This document shows, in pieces, positions 22,128-33,887 of a stretch of DNA of 64,000 nucleotides. Below the pieces are notes generated by a model. That model did not search any database. It saw only the letters and a list, made by a program, of their open reading frames with translations, and was not told where the DNA came from. The position numbers and the translations under genes were made by a program. Source of the DNA: Wurfbainia villosa (lineage: Eukaryota > Streptophyta > Magnoliopsida > Zingiberales > Zingiberaceae); NCBI GenBank assembly GCA_025175895.1, contig CM046004.1, positions 15,425,011 to 15,489,010 on the forward strand, in the 5' to 3' direction. Every line of letters begins with the position of its first letter. The stretch's first letter is position 1.

Positions 22128-22649
22128 TGATGGATCAAAATCATAAGTGCACGACTGTCGTCAAATAATAAAAGATATCTATCCCATATGGATTGGTAAA
22201 TCGAGTACTGATTCATTAAGCGAATATAGATTGTCTAGACCAAATCAAATGGTTGAGGAAATAAAACATTTAGAAAAGAAGAGGAATAGAGAGTTTGTGA
22301 AGAGGGAATGGAGAATTCAGAGATTGAGAGTGAAAGAAAGGGGGGGGGGCAGAAGGATGGGATGATCCTAGGATTTTGGTTTCACCTAAATGATTATAAA
22401 CATCAGGTCAATGTCTCATTCCTAATTTTCAATGGTTGTTTGTGTAGATAGGGTATCTTATTTTATTCGATATGAACTTTTGAAACTACACTGGCATATC
22501 TATTCCAATCGATGTCTACTTTTAGAGCGATAGAACCGAGGGATTGCTTTCTCAAGGAGATCCTTGTCACATGGTCCCATAATCCCCCAGTTGTCCTTTC
22601 CTACTTTGTGGCCTCAGCTTGAAATAAATCCATTAAGTCTTATGATAAC
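22128..22649 (-). repeat. 3' LTR of El-8, distal part
   Basis: Matches 41004-41525 of the sister LTR almost throughout (aataaaagatatc, tagattgtct, ggagaattcagagattgag). It stops at cctatg, the El-9 target. Confidence 0.88.
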
Positions 22650-22654
22650 CTATG

Positions 22655-24121
22655 TGTAGGAGATTTGAGGCCGCTAGAGGAGGGTGAATAGCGATGATTC
22701 GTTGCGTGATGGATTTCAATTGCGTGCTTGTCTACAATTCATGTCAACGCAGCGGAAATAGAAATAATAAATCAATACAAAATAGACAAACACAAATACA
22801 CAAGTATTTAACGTGGTTCGGAACCAAATGGTTCATACTCCACGGATTGGGCTCTAAAAGCCCTAGCAATGCAAACACGCACTGCTAATCACAATAACTC
22901 CTTCTCGACACAAGTTGGAGGTGGAGAAACCTCGTACAAATGATCTTACAACAGCAAGAATGAAATACAAGCAATATACAATGCAAATACGAAAGACAAG
23001 TAAAGAAAAACTTTACAACACTTGTTTCTGATTGCTTGAATGCTTGGTTGCTTGACTTGCACTTGGAGGCTTGATTTGCATCAACAAATCGCCCCAATAG
23101 CTCTCAAGAACCAGATGGTTTTTCTTCCATCATGAGCTCCTTTTATATCTTCAACCTATGCTGGAAAAAGATGATTAGTCGACTGCTCGGGACCATCAGT
23201 CGACTGATCATACTGTTGCTGTGAGACAACGGTGTAATCCACGCTGGAAAAATCCAACGACTAGGACATCAATCGACTGATTATGACCATCAGTCGACTG
23301 ATCAAACCATCACTCGACTACTGACCACAACGATCGAGTGAGACTCCATTCTGTGCCCCAATACTCGAGCATCAGTCGACTGATCACAAGATCAGTCGAC
23401 TGCTCGTCCATCAGTCGACTTCCAAGCTTTGGTAGTTGACTACTGGGACACATTCCGCAGTCAAACCCTAGTTGACTCTCACCAGTCGACTACCATATGA
23501 CACCAGTCGACTGGCACACCTCAAACATGAGGTTTTAACCCAAGTATGGTGCCCCCATACTTGCTAGACCACCCTTAGCCTAGACCTAAGCCTTCTAGCC
23601 ACCTCCATCAGCCTCACGCCTCTCGGATCCCTCCAAGTCATCCATGACTTGTTCATCCATCGCGCTAGCCTTCAGGTACTTCCATCGGCTATGTCATGTT
23701 AACGGTATCTACACCGCCAAGGCACATTGGACTTACGCCGCCAAGACTCCGCTTGGACTTTACGCCGCCAACCATTGGACTTAGGCTGCCATGACTCCCG
23801 CTTGGACTTTACGCCGCCAATATCAAACCCCTTGGACTTCTCAAATGCCAAGACTCAAGCTTGGACTTTCCCTTGCCAAGACCCATGCTTGGACTTTTCC
23901 TTGCCAAGACCCATGCTTGGACTTTACATGACATAGTCAACTCCAGTCAACCATTTAAAATCTCCCTCGAGTCAAACTCGAGTCCGGTTAATTATAACCG
24001 ACATTAATGTCAAAACATCAATGTCCACTCACTTTGTCAAACGTACTATGTCAAACATCAAAACATCACTCGAACCAAAATCGAGTCTGGTCAATCGTGA
24101 CCTGGGCTGATTGCACCAACA
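22655..24121 (-). repeat. 3' LTR of El-9 (F1)
   Basis: 1467 bp; plus-strand view begins TGTAGGAGATTTGAGG and ends GATTGCACCAACA. Contains the palindrome cluster 23170-23515 (at least five exact CAGTCGACTG), the mini-hairpin array 23711-23928 and a TATA-like atataaaagg near 23145 (minus). Confidence 0.92.
23711..23928 (-). repeat. CCAAG/CTTGG mini-hairpin array, El-9 3' LTR
   Basis: About eight units, minus orientation. The translated array yields repetitive frames (LDFPCQDPCLDF..) that are not genes. Confidence 0.88.
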
Positions 24122-24137
24122 ATCTCCCCCTTTTTGA
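24122..24137 (-). promoter_or_regulatory. Polypurine tract of El-9
   Basis: Plus-strand tctccccctttttgat, that is aaaaagggggaga on minus, directly before the 3' LTR. Confidence 0.85.
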
Positions 24138-25870
24138 TGTTTGACAAAAACAATCTTGAGTTAGGCCCCTAACTCAAATTCCCTTATCAATTTCATAAAT
24201 TGGTAATCTTATGTTCTCCCCCTTTTTGACATACATCAAAAAGGTTTACTCTCCAAGGAGGTCAATGTCTCATGTCCCAATGAGATCTTACAATCTCTCC
24301 CTTAGTCCAAAGATACCTAGGATGCCTACCATCTTCCTAGTGATAAGTCCCATATCACTCAAGAGAGGCAATCCTATACTCTCTCAAAATCCCATTTTCC
24401 CTCTCATGAGGAAAATTACCATCCATCATCCCATGATGGATACCTCCCCTAAAGGCTTGCTCCCTTTGACCATTGCACCAACAATGTCCTTGGGAAGTCC
24501 CTAAGCCAAAAGGGACTCTTAAACAATCAAAAATAAGGTTGAAAGTTCAAACATGAACTCTTCCACCCTTAAATTTGATACTTTGACCTAACACCTCTCT
24601 AAATCCATATCCAATGGATTTTCACCCTTTATAATGCTTCCCAAAGCATATCCTAGGGTTAGGAGTGGTTAGGGACCTTAACCGTAGCTGAAATCGGGTT
24701 AAACAACCTTGTTTACCCTGAAATCAAAGCTATCAATGAAGTCGCTAGAAACCAGTGATCAAGTGCCCATCACCGATCGGCACCGCAAAGAATGATCGAC
24801 ATCGCGTCTGTGGCCTTCCTCTTCGCCAGGTGGTTTCGCGAGGCGGACTTAGAGCGGTTTTCCGCCATAGCGGTTTCCACCGCGGCGCCGGCGCTTTTGG
24901 GCTAGAGGTGGTTTTGCCACGAGCGGTTTCAATAAAACCGTTGCCACGCGAGCAATCGCCTCCCATTAGTCGATCGCCTCAGAGAGCTAATCGATAATCG
25001 AAAAACCTCGCTTTTTCAATTATCAGACTCCAACTTTGAAAAATCGTAACTAAATATATATAGCTTGAAAAATCATGAAATTTCACATGTATAATACTTA
25101 TCACACATACAATCAGTGAAAAATTTTGGAAAAATATTTTAACCATTAAATTAGGAGATTGATACAAAGTTCAAAAACTATTAAAACTTTAAAGTTATTG
25201 ATCTACTTTGTATCAACTTTTACAATGATGATTGCTATCAAAAGATAGACTTCACCAAGGTTTTCTAAAGTGATTTTAAAATGTTTTTGGAAAACCTATT
25301 TTGAACCATGGACTCTTGGCTAGATATACATGACTTGTATATTAGCATTCCTCATGATTCTTAGTGATGATTGAAATAAGTTTAAGTTCATCTAGATGCA
25401 CTACCTATGCACCTTGAACTTAACTTATTTTCCTAACATCTCACATGCTATCTAAGGTGTATACATACACATACATGTCAATTTAGATGTGAGATGTGGA
25501 GTTAGGATTATTATAGCTTCATGCATTTTCTAGGCAACCCTACTTGATTCCCTTATAAATGGGACTCCAAGTCATGCCATTGTCCTTAACTCAATTTTAA
25601 TTAAGTTAAATGCATGAATGATCATGGCATAAATGATAACAATAACAAAGTATGACAATGATCATGATGTCATGACATATAAATAAACTCTAACAACGAA
25701 CATGACATCTACAATAATCCTAAACAGTATCATGACATGTTATAGGATAATATAGAATTTTATGTCACGACATGGAAAATTTTGATAAACAAGCAAATTA
25801 ATACAAACATATAGTCAGACAAAAATAATTTTTAAAAACAAAACATTTCATTCAATAAAAACTTCAGTTT
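24138..25870 (-). other. Non-coding tail of El-9
   Basis: Reverse-complement match to the El-11 and El-4 tails. The part 24735-24990 is a GC-rich patch (gcggttt words, gcggcgccggcgc) that occupies the position held by palindromes in El-11 (37705-37790). No gene is supported; the frame 24755-24997 is taken as a by-product of the GC patch. Confidence 0.7.
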
Positions 25871-25970
25871 TTACATCCAAAATAGAAGTTTGAAAAAACG
25901 CTCAACTAGAGACATAATTCCTAAACATCCTCTATCGCTAATCATCTATAGAAGGTTGAGGTGGAGGTGG

Positions 25971-27226
25971 CTATTGACCCAGGGTCCAGGCCCACATCAT
26001 CTCGTACATGTCCAGTTGATGCTGCTTTATTCGGCTATGACACTCCTCAATCCGGGTGTGGCGCTCCTCCATCCGACTGAGGTGCTGACCCATGGAGGAT
26101 TGCCCCGATATGATCTTTGCCAGCCGAGAGTCAATCGTCTGCTGGTAATCCTGGAATCTGGTCTCCAGTTGTCCAACCCGATCTGAAGGACCTACTGCTG
26201 ATGCATCTGCTGGCATCTGGTCATCCTCATCAGTAGCATTGGGGTCCTCATACCTTCCTGCAGGCTCTCCCGGTACTAGCGTGGCTCCCCATGTGGCCTG
26301 GGCTGAGGCCGAGATACCAGCTCCATCTGCCCATGTCCGATCCGCAACTTCGCCAATGTGAAGTTACGAACTGATATACAGTCATAAATCTCGGATAGCG
26401 CCCTCAGAGATCCCCTGTTAATGTTAATGCCTATGGGCTCTAGCCATGCAGTGATGATATGTCCAAAAGGCATATGCACTTTCCCTTGCACAGGGGATAT
26501 GAAATGTACAATGCAATGAAACATGTTCAATGCAATATTTATATCTAATCTATGACGCATGGCGTACATGAGGAAAAGATGGGGAGGCCGAATCTTGGCC
26601 AGACCCCGAGTCACAATAGGGAGAAAGCACCCAACAATGACTTTGTAGAGCACATTATCAGGTACAGATAGCTCAGTGATAGGAAATAGGTTCTGAGCTG
26701 GTGGGCGAGGATGGTGAAAAATGTGCTCATGCATGGAGTCTAGAGAAATATGATCAAAAGGCTCAGAAAGAGGGGCATCGTAGGTAGGATAGAATATGGA
26801 AGTGTCATTCGATGGCCTACATTCAAGGAACTCTTGCAGGATTGCAGGAGTGAACTCTAGGTCGCATTTTGCGACCCGAGTAGTGTATGTAGGACTATCG
26901 TCTACTTTCTTTAGATTTTGATAAAACTCCTTAAGGAGATCATCATTGATGGCATGATTACATAAAGCTACCTTCATGAGCTGATAATATGCTAAAATTT
27001 CCATGACATCGCCACAGTAATGCCTAAAAAAGTCGATATCGATGTACCTAACCGACATGGGTTGGTACAATCGTGATCCGACTTCAGTCGAGTCATTTCT
27101 ACGGGGTCGTCTATATGAATGCAATGCAATGCAATGAAATGCCATGATACAAACACAAACGATTAGATCAAAATGAGTTGTAAAGGAAAATTAGGGTTTA
27201 AGGGGTATAGAAATATACTTTGGTGC
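25971..27226 (-). pseudogene. Extra ORF of El-9: plant-transposon-associated protein, probably one intron
   Basis: The main frame runs from 27145 to 26276 (289 codons as an open frame), then a one-base shift near 26290 leads into 26216-25971. Upstream, ATG GCA CCA AA at 27226-27216 is followed by gtatat; a downstream atatag at about 27112 would join it to the main frame as MAPK-RPRRNDSTEV. The middle of the protein (RYIDIDFFRHYC, CDLEFTPAILQEFLECRPS, GCFLPIVTRGLAKIRPPHLF, MPFGHIITAWLEPIGIN) resembles, from memory, plant proteins annotated as putative plant transposon protein that accompany retrotransposons. The C-terminus is coiled coil (QLETRFQDYQQTIDSRLAKI). El-4 and El-11 lack it. Function unknown. 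Confidence 0.55.
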
Positions 27227-27229
27227 CAT

Positions 27230-27850
27230 TGAGGGTGATGAAGAGAAGGCACTTAAACACTGCTGAGGAGAGCACCAGAAAGTTCGCCGGAGCAAAGGTT
27301 TCGCCAGAACCCTAATCACAAAAAAAATCGCCGGAGAGGAAAATACGAGGGTTGTGAGATGCTATAGGTCCATCAAAAATGTGAATGAGAGAGTTGGCTT
27401 TCAAACCTAGGGCTTAGGTGGCCGGCGCAGACGGAAAGGCTGGTCGGAGAAGGGAACGATGATCGGAGAAGAGAAGAAACACGAGAGAATCGAGCATGAA
27501 GACAACGAACCCTAGCGGTTCGGCGTTATAAGATCACGATGGCAGTCGACTGATGTACAAAATCAGTCGACTGATTGCGACTTATGAGCGGTTTACTGAA
27601 CCGACAGTCGACTGATCCGGCTCAGCACTTGACTGCTGAGCATTTTGTATCGAGCTACAGTAACATCAATCGACTGCTATTGACCATCAGTCGACTAATT
27701 CAATCATCACTCGACTACTGAGCGAGCCACTCGACTGATGATCCTTCTGCCTCGATGAACAGTACTATCACTCGACTGATGTGAAAATCGATGTCGATCG
27801 TCTGAAGCAAGACTTTCATTGTAGTAAATCTCAATTTTTTTTCATTCAAC
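27230..27850 (-). promoter_or_regulatory. Promoter-like leader of the El-9 extra ORF
   Basis: On minus, a palindrome cluster (27785-27540, several CAGTCGACTG and ACTCGACTG words) is followed by gatcttataacg and a CT-rich 5' UTR-like stretch with ctctctc and gcgccggcc. It reaches the proposed ATG at 27226. The layout copies that of the F1 LTR: palindromes, then start region. Confidence 0.45.
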
Positions 27851-28429
27851 TTGTTTCTTTTTATCATGTTTACTCTTGTATGTCGAATATATTAATGTTA
27901 TGCTTATATTCATGTATTTGTTAATGTATTTTGGTATTTTATTTCATTTTAGCAAACATTAACATCCAATGGTTTCAAAATTCTAACATCTCACCCTTTC
28001 TAAGTGTTGAAATACACAATTAAGGTAAAAGACCTATTTTGTGAGATGCAATACACCCTAAACATTCCTTCCATGCAAAACATATGGTAAAACACATAAA
28101 GCATGGTAAATGCAAGCCATCAAGGTGTGTGACACTTAAGTATCACTCATGATATAACTTATAAACTTTAAGCACTTCTCTTGATACATTAATTCCTAAA
28201 GTGTGCCAAAATCCAAAAATGGCACACCATGACCTCTAAATCTAGATTGTGTCAATTTTATTGATTTTTTATGATTCCAAAAATATATTGACACATCCTA
28301 AAATATTTTAGGATAGAAGATCAAACCTATTTCCAAGGTATCCATAATCTTGAAAATAACCTAAAATGTCAACTTTGCTATGGTTGAGTTAACTACCCAT
28401 CCAATCAAAGTTGGCACATTCTAACCCAT
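27851..28429 (-). other. Tail of El-9 between gag and the extra ORF
   Basis: The gag-proximal part matches the post-gag tails of El-4 and El-11 (gtgccaattttg.., gacacatcct). From about 28195 toward 27851 the sequence has no counterpart in those copies. No gene seen. Confidence 0.6.
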
Positions 28430-30178
28430 TTAGCGTGAGTCAATTACGCTTCTTGGAACCCAAAATCTATTTGAGCTCATTGGATTAATTAGGTATTCCA
28501 TAGGGATGACTTCCCTAGATACCTTTCTAATGACCCTTCTAGGCTTGTTAGCCTTGGTCATTATGGTCTTGCCATGGTTAGCCTTAGGGATTGCCTCCCT
28601 AGTAACCTTCTTAGTGGCTTCCTTAGGTTTCTTAGAAACCCTAGCCACTAGGCACATACTATGGTTGGCCTTAGGGATAATTTCCCTATAGACTTTGGTT
28701 TTCTTAGATTTAGGTTTAGTTTCATAATCAAATGGAACATTGTGATAAGTAGACATTACTTTCTTAGATATAGGCTTGTGACCCAAACCTTGTCTCCTAG
28801 ATGATTCTTGCCTCTTACACCCTTTTTGTTGACTTCTAGATCCTAGAGTTTGACAATTTGATCTTTTAAATTGATTTTGCATACTTGCAAGGGTCTTTTC
28901 CAATTTCTCAAGCCTTGACCTCAAGACTTGATTTTCTAACTCTAATTGTCCAATTGATTTTTGATTAGGTTTTTGGGCATTACCATTCTCTTTAGGCATA
29001 TGCCTACCCTTATTAGGGTTAATGCCTAAATAGTTTTTGATTTTCTTAATTGTTTCCTTAGAAAGGACATTTCTAGGGACATTAGTCCCAAATTTCTCCT
29101 TCTTTGAAATAGGTCTAGAGTTATCATTTCTAGATTTCTTCTTAGACCTAAAACCAACATGTTTAGCTTCTAGACACCCATAATTATTATTTCTAGCATG
29201 CTTTGATTCATGAGTAATAGAAAATTTTTTTAAGTTATTTCTAGCATGCTTTTGCTTAGAACTTAAAAGGTGAGTATTATGAGAATATACCTTAGGGTTA
29301 GTCTTAGAGACTCCCCCTACTTGTGAAGCTCCCTCCTTTATTCTAGGACATTGGCTCCTATAGTGTCTTGGTTGTCAGCATTTGAAGCACACCATGTGCT
29401 CCTTGCTCTTCTTAGTGGGGACACTGGTATCCTTGACTTTTTCATTGACTTTTGGTGCCGGAGGAGCTTTCTTGACCCTTTTTGGACACTTACTCTTATA
29501 GTGTCCGGATTCCCTACACTCAAAGCATATTATATGAATTTTATTATTAATTGACATGCTTGAGTTACCTAGGGTGGTGGTGAGGTTCTCTTGAGCTTGC
29601 TCTTCCTCTCTACCGGATGTAGATGGTTCTTCTTGAGATTGCTCCGGTGTAGATACTCTAATCTCCTCTCCCTCAATCCTAGAGGTGGAGGTCTCCTCTT
29701 CTTCCACCAATCCAGAAGTTGATTCCTTCTCAACTTTCGAGTCCTCACTTGCTTGTGAAGATGATGATGATTCTTCCTCGGCTTCTTCCTCTTCTTGAGA
29801 TGATGAAGATTCTTCTTCTTCTTCTACTTGTGCCAAGTGAGGCTTCTCATGGAACTTGGCCAATTTGTCCCATAGCTCCTTGGCATCTTGAAATTCACCT
29901 AAACTAGACAAAATGTCATTAGGTATCAAATCTTCTAAAAGCTTTGTTACCTTGACTTCAGTCTTGAACTTGAGACATTGCTCTTGTGTCCACTTCTTCA
30001 ATTTCAAGACGTTTCCCTTCTTATCCCGAGGAGGTTCAAAGCCTTCTACGAGGATGAACCAATCCTCTATATCCATCATCAAGAATGTCTCCATTCTTGC
30101 TCTCCACGTTGGAAAATCTTCTCGATCATATGGTGGTGGAGTGTTGATGTCCCATCCAAGCTTATCTTGGAATTCCAT
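28430..30178 (-). pseudogene. gag: El-9 gag-type gene (SIRE-like), single stop
   Basis: One reading frame of about 583 codons from ATG 30178 (MEFQDKLGWDINTPPPYDRE) to the stop after FWVPRSVIDSR at 28430, broken only by a TGA at 29377-29375. Order: capsid-like domain (about residues 1-130, with ILSSLGEFQDAKELWDKLAK); acidic Glu/Ser linker (130-215); first CCHC knuckle (CFECRESGHYKSKC, about 222); second knuckle CFKC-stop-QPRHYRSQC (about 265); Lys/Asn-rich part; coiled coil (LELENQVLRSRLEKLEKTL, about 400); basic C-terminus with V.RE.IPKA repeats. The stop replaces an Arg codon (CGA to TGA is the simple explanation). It would supply capsid and RNA binding but no enzyme. Confidence 0.9.
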
Positions 30179-30229
30179 CTTCCCTCTAGCTTCTTTAGCT
30201 CCCGGCGGTTAATCCGTAGAAGAGCCCCA

Positions 30230-30244
30230 GGCTCTGATACCAAT
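30230..30244 (-). promoter_or_regulatory. Primer binding site of El-9
   Basis: Plus-strand ggctctgataccaat, that is attggtatcagagcc, immediately inside the 5' LTR. Confidence 0.92.
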
Positions 30245-31583
30245 TGTAGGAGATTTGAGGCCGCTAGAGGGGGGTGAATAGCGGTGATTCATTGCGTGAT
30301 GGATTTCAATTGTGTGCTTGTCTACAATTCATGTTAGCGCAATGGAAATAGAAATAATAAAGAAATACGAAATAGACAAACACAAATATACAAGTATTTA
30401 ACGTGGTTCAGAACCGAACGATTCCTACTCCACGGATCGGGCTCTAAAAGCCCTAGCAATGCAAACACGCACTACTAATCACAATAACTCCTCGACACAA
30501 GTCGGAGGTGGAGAAACCTCGTACAAACGATCTTACAATAGCAAGAATGAAATACAAGCAATATACAATGCAAATACGAAAGACAAGTAAAGAAAAACTT
30601 TACAACACTTGTTTTTGATTGCTTGAATGCTTGGTTGCTTGACTTGTACTTGGAGACCTAATTTGCAGCAACAAATCGCCCCAATAGCTCTCAAGAATCG
30701 GATGGTTTTTCCTCCATCACGAGCTCCTTTTATGACCGATCATGTGAGACAAAATCCACGCTGAAAATCCAATGGTTAGACATCAGACCGATTATGACCA
30801 TCACGATCGATCGCATCACCTGATCGTAGCGAGTGAGACTCCGTGCCCCAAAACTCAAGCATCCGATCGATCAAGATCACCGATCGCCATCCATCACCGA
30901 CTTCCAAGCTTTCATCCCACAGTCAAACCCTAGTTGACTCTCACCAGTCGACTGCCATATGACACCAATCGACTGGCACACCTCAAACATGAGGTTTTAA
31001 CCCAAGTATGGTGCCCCCATACTTGCTAGACCACCCTTAGCTTAGACCTAAGTCTTCTAGCCACCTCCATCAACCTCACGCCTCTCGGATCCCTCCAAGT
31101 CATCCATGACTTATTCATCCATTGCGCTAGCCTTCAGGTGCTTCCATCAACTATGTCATGCTAACGGTGTCTACACCGCCAAGGCACATTGGACTTATGC
31201 CGCCAAGACTCTGCTTGGACTTTACGCCGCCAACCATTGGACTTAGGCTGCCAAGACTCTCGCTTGGACTTTACGTTGCCAATATCAAACCCCTTGGACT
31301 TCTCAAATGCCAAGACTCAAGCTTGGACTTTCCCTTGCCAAGACCCATGCTTTGACTTTTCCTTGCCAAGACCCATGCTTGGACTTTACATGACATGGTC
31401 AACTCCAGTCAACCATTTAAAATCTCCCTTGAGTCAAACTCGAGTCCGGTTAATTATAACCGACATTAATGTCAAAATATCAATGTCCACTCACTTTGTC
31501 AAACATACTATGTCAAACATCAAAACATCACTCGAACTAAACTCGAGTCTGGTCAATCGTGACCTGGGCCGATTGCACCAACA
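30245..31583 (-). repeat. 5' LTR of El-9 (F1)
   Basis: 1339 bp, TGTAGGAGATTTGAGG to GATTGCACCAACA in plus view. Block-for-block match to 22655-24121, but about 130 bp shorter. The missing bases fall in the palindrome tract (30735-30905), which here reads as gatcgatcg-like sequence. Mini-hairpin array 31172-31390. Confidence 0.92.
31172..31390 (-). repeat. CCAAG/CTTGG mini-hairpin array, El-9 5' LTR
   Basis: About eight units, nearly identical to 23711-23928. Confidence 0.88.
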
Positions 31584-31588
31584 CTATG

Positions 31589-33240
31589 GATCCTCTTAGC
31601 AAATTGATCTACTTTCATAGTCGATTCCTTTACACCTAGGTCCTCTATAGATCGGAGAATTAGATTCACCTTTTGGTCCATCCCCTCATCCCTAAGATAC
31701 GACCTAGTGCTTTTAGCATTTAAATCTGGTAAACATAATAGATTCGGAACACTAACAATCAAATCATTAAACACGAAGTAAAAATAGATGTATAGCAAAT
31801 GAAAACAATGCAAATAAACTAAAAGTAGAGAATGAAAACTTAGTCTTGATTCGATTGGTCTTATTACTACATCCTGCTCAGATCTAGAGTAATGTCGATG
31901 AAATCTCTCCCGATATGATCTCTAGCATTGAGATCGACACATCCTCTATGGTTGAGGCCCTTGTACCTTGGGGTTTGGGAGCATTTAAATCCCTTTGTCA
32001 TAATAGATTAACACTTTTGATAGATGCCTAAAAACCCTATTAAATAAGAGTAAAAAACATGGTCATGCCTGAAAACAATGCAAATAAACATGGATTCACT
32101 TTGGACAAAATGCACTTCTATTACACAACACGATCCCATGGGACACATCCTCAAATCTACGAATTTACTCCATAAGCTGTGGAGAACTATCACTGACATT
32201 GTAAAGGCATAGTAGAAAATAACATTGAAACTTGGCTCAAGAGTGATTTAGAAGAAAACCATGGAACTTGATTGTCGTGGAATGACTTGAGTCTCTTGGC
32301 TTCGCTTGGATCTAGAGTAGGTTCATGAAATCTCTCATGATTTGATTATGTCTTTTGTTGTCCTAAAACATCCTTTATCTGGTTGATCCCTTGTGAGGAA
32401 CCTTTGGCATGTCTTGGGACCCTAGAGGCGGACCCTTTGTCCATGCTCTCATATAAAACTTCTTACCTTTTGATAGATCTACATCAATATCTAGGCAAAT
32501 AAACAAAAATAGATCTTCGAACAAAGATAATAGTAAAATGATATAAAATAAAGATAGTATGAAATGAATACTATAAAAATGAGGTATTCATTTTACTATC
32601 AAAGTCCCACATTGGTAAGACATGGAAAAGATCATGTGCTTATAAGAAAAAAGATATCTCCATTGGGATGAGGCTCAAAGGCAAAATAAAATCGGTGTGT
32701 TGAAATCTTGGCTCAAGAGTGATTTAGAAGAGGGTTCCATACCATTGTGGAGATATGTGGAGCTTATAAGCACTAACAATGGTATCAGAGCCATGGAATG
32801 ACTTGGAGTTGGTTCTTTGGCTTCGCTTGCTCTCCAGTTGATCGTAGGTTCATGTAGACTTCCTTCATGATTTGATTATGTCTTTTGTTGTCCTAAAATA
32901 TGCCTTTATCTTGATCTGTTTCGCTTTGAGGAACATGCATGTGTCTTGGGACACAACGAGGAGGATAGGCTTGAGGGGGCTCCAATGCCTTCGTATAAAA
33001 CTTCATTTTGGGAGTATGGGAATCTACATCAAAGTCACATTGGTAAGACATGGAAAAGATCATGTGCTTAAAGAAAAAGAAAATAGAGGCCTTTTGGGTA
33101 ACAAAGATAATAGTAAACCATGATATAAAATAAAGATAGTATGACAATATCATGCCATTGTGGAGATATGTGGAGCTTATAAGCACTAACAATGTGTGCT
33201 AAAATGATAACAAAAATCTCTATATAAACTGCGCATATCA
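31589..33240 (-). repeat. 3' LTR of El-8, proximal part
   Basis: Continues the LTR after El-9; matches 41530-42321 in the sister copy but is longer. A segment resembling 41745-41895 appears again at 32070-32230. A partial copy of TRIM-like interior occurs at 32225-32470, and the TRIM itself is at 32600-33191. It ends gcgcatatca, the LTR terminus on minus. Confidence 0.75.
32600..33191 (+). mobile_element. El-10: TRIM-like miniature LTR element
   Basis: Two short direct repeats, 32600-32778 and 33030-33191, both running from aaagtc(cc)acattgg to gcttataagcactaaca. The first is followed at once by atggtatcagagcc (primer site 32780-32792). The interior is about 250 bp and non-coding. In the sister El-8 LTR the same place reads straight through (aaaatgaggtaggatgtgtgc at 42262-42282). 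The left border is not sharp, and the LTR starts seem to have lost their TG. Confidence 0.7.
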
Positions 33241-33346
33241 AAATCCCCTACACTTAAGTCTTTGCTTGTCCTCAAGCAAACTTTAGTATTCAACTCAATG
33301 AAAAGCTTAATTATATAGTATGTTTATCTAATCCTATCAAACGGTA
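33241..33346 (-). promoter_or_regulatory. Polypurine tract and interior end of El-8
   Basis: On minus: ttgaggacaagcaaagac and then gtaggggattt at 33280-33241, directly before the LTR start TGATATGCGCAG. Equivalent to the El-2 tract at 7264-7300. Confidence 0.8.
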
Positions 33347-33446
33347 CTACTTGTTGGTGCAATCGACCCAAGTCATGATTGACCAGGACTCGAGTTTGAC
33401 TCGAGTGATGTTTGACAAAAACATATGATAATATGATTGTCATGGG

Positions 33447-33682
33447 AAGTCCAAAGCATGGGTCTTGGCAAGGAAAAGTCCAAGCATGGGTCTTGGCATG
33501 GAAAGTCCAACATGGGTTGGCAAGGGAAAGTCCAAGCTTGAGTCTTGGCATTTGAGAAGTCCAAGGGGTTTGATATTGGCGACGTAAAGTCGAAGCGGGA
33601 GTCTTGGCAGCATAGGTCCAATGGTTGGTGGCGTAAAGTCCAAGCGGAGTCTTGGCGGCGTAAGTACAATGTGCCTTGGTGG
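33447..33682 (+). repeat. CCAAG/CTTGG mini-hairpin array, El-11 5' LTR
   Basis: About eight units, reading catgggtcttggcaagg in its first part. Confidence 0.88.
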
Positions 33683-33887
33683 TGTAAACACCATTAGCAT
33701 AACATAGCCGATGGAAGCACCTGAAGGCTAGCACGATGGATGAACAACTCATGGATGACTTGGAGGGATCCGAGAGGCGTGAGGCTGATGGAGGTGGCTA
33801 GAAGGCTTAGGTCTAGGCTAAGGGTGGTCTAGCAAGTATGGGGGAACCATACTTGGGCTAAAACCTCATGTCTAAGGTGTGCCAATC

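Larger units (their letters stand above)
22655..31583 (-). mobile_element. El-9: F1 gag-only LTR retrotransposon with an extra ORF, minus strand
   Basis: 8929 bp with a perfect target duplication CTATG (22650-22654, 31584-31588). On minus: 5' LTR 31583-30245, primer site 30244-30230, gag 30178-28430, tail with an additional spliced-looking ORF (about 27226-25971), polypurine tract 24137-24122, 3' LTR 24121-22655. It lies within the El-8 3' LTR; the empty site is intact in the sister LTR at 41515-41535. Gag has a single in-frame stop, so this looks like the least decayed F1 copy here. No pol domain is present. Confidence 0.93.

Noticed and set aside
24755..24997. GC-rich open frame of 80 codons as a gene
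   Set aside because: It sits in a variable cassette of the El-9 tail, is not present in sister copies, and is explained by low stop frequency in GC-rich DNA.
32600..33191. Cassandra-type TRIM carrying 5S rRNA-like sequence
   Set aside because: No 5S-like A, IE or C box was seen in the short LTRs.
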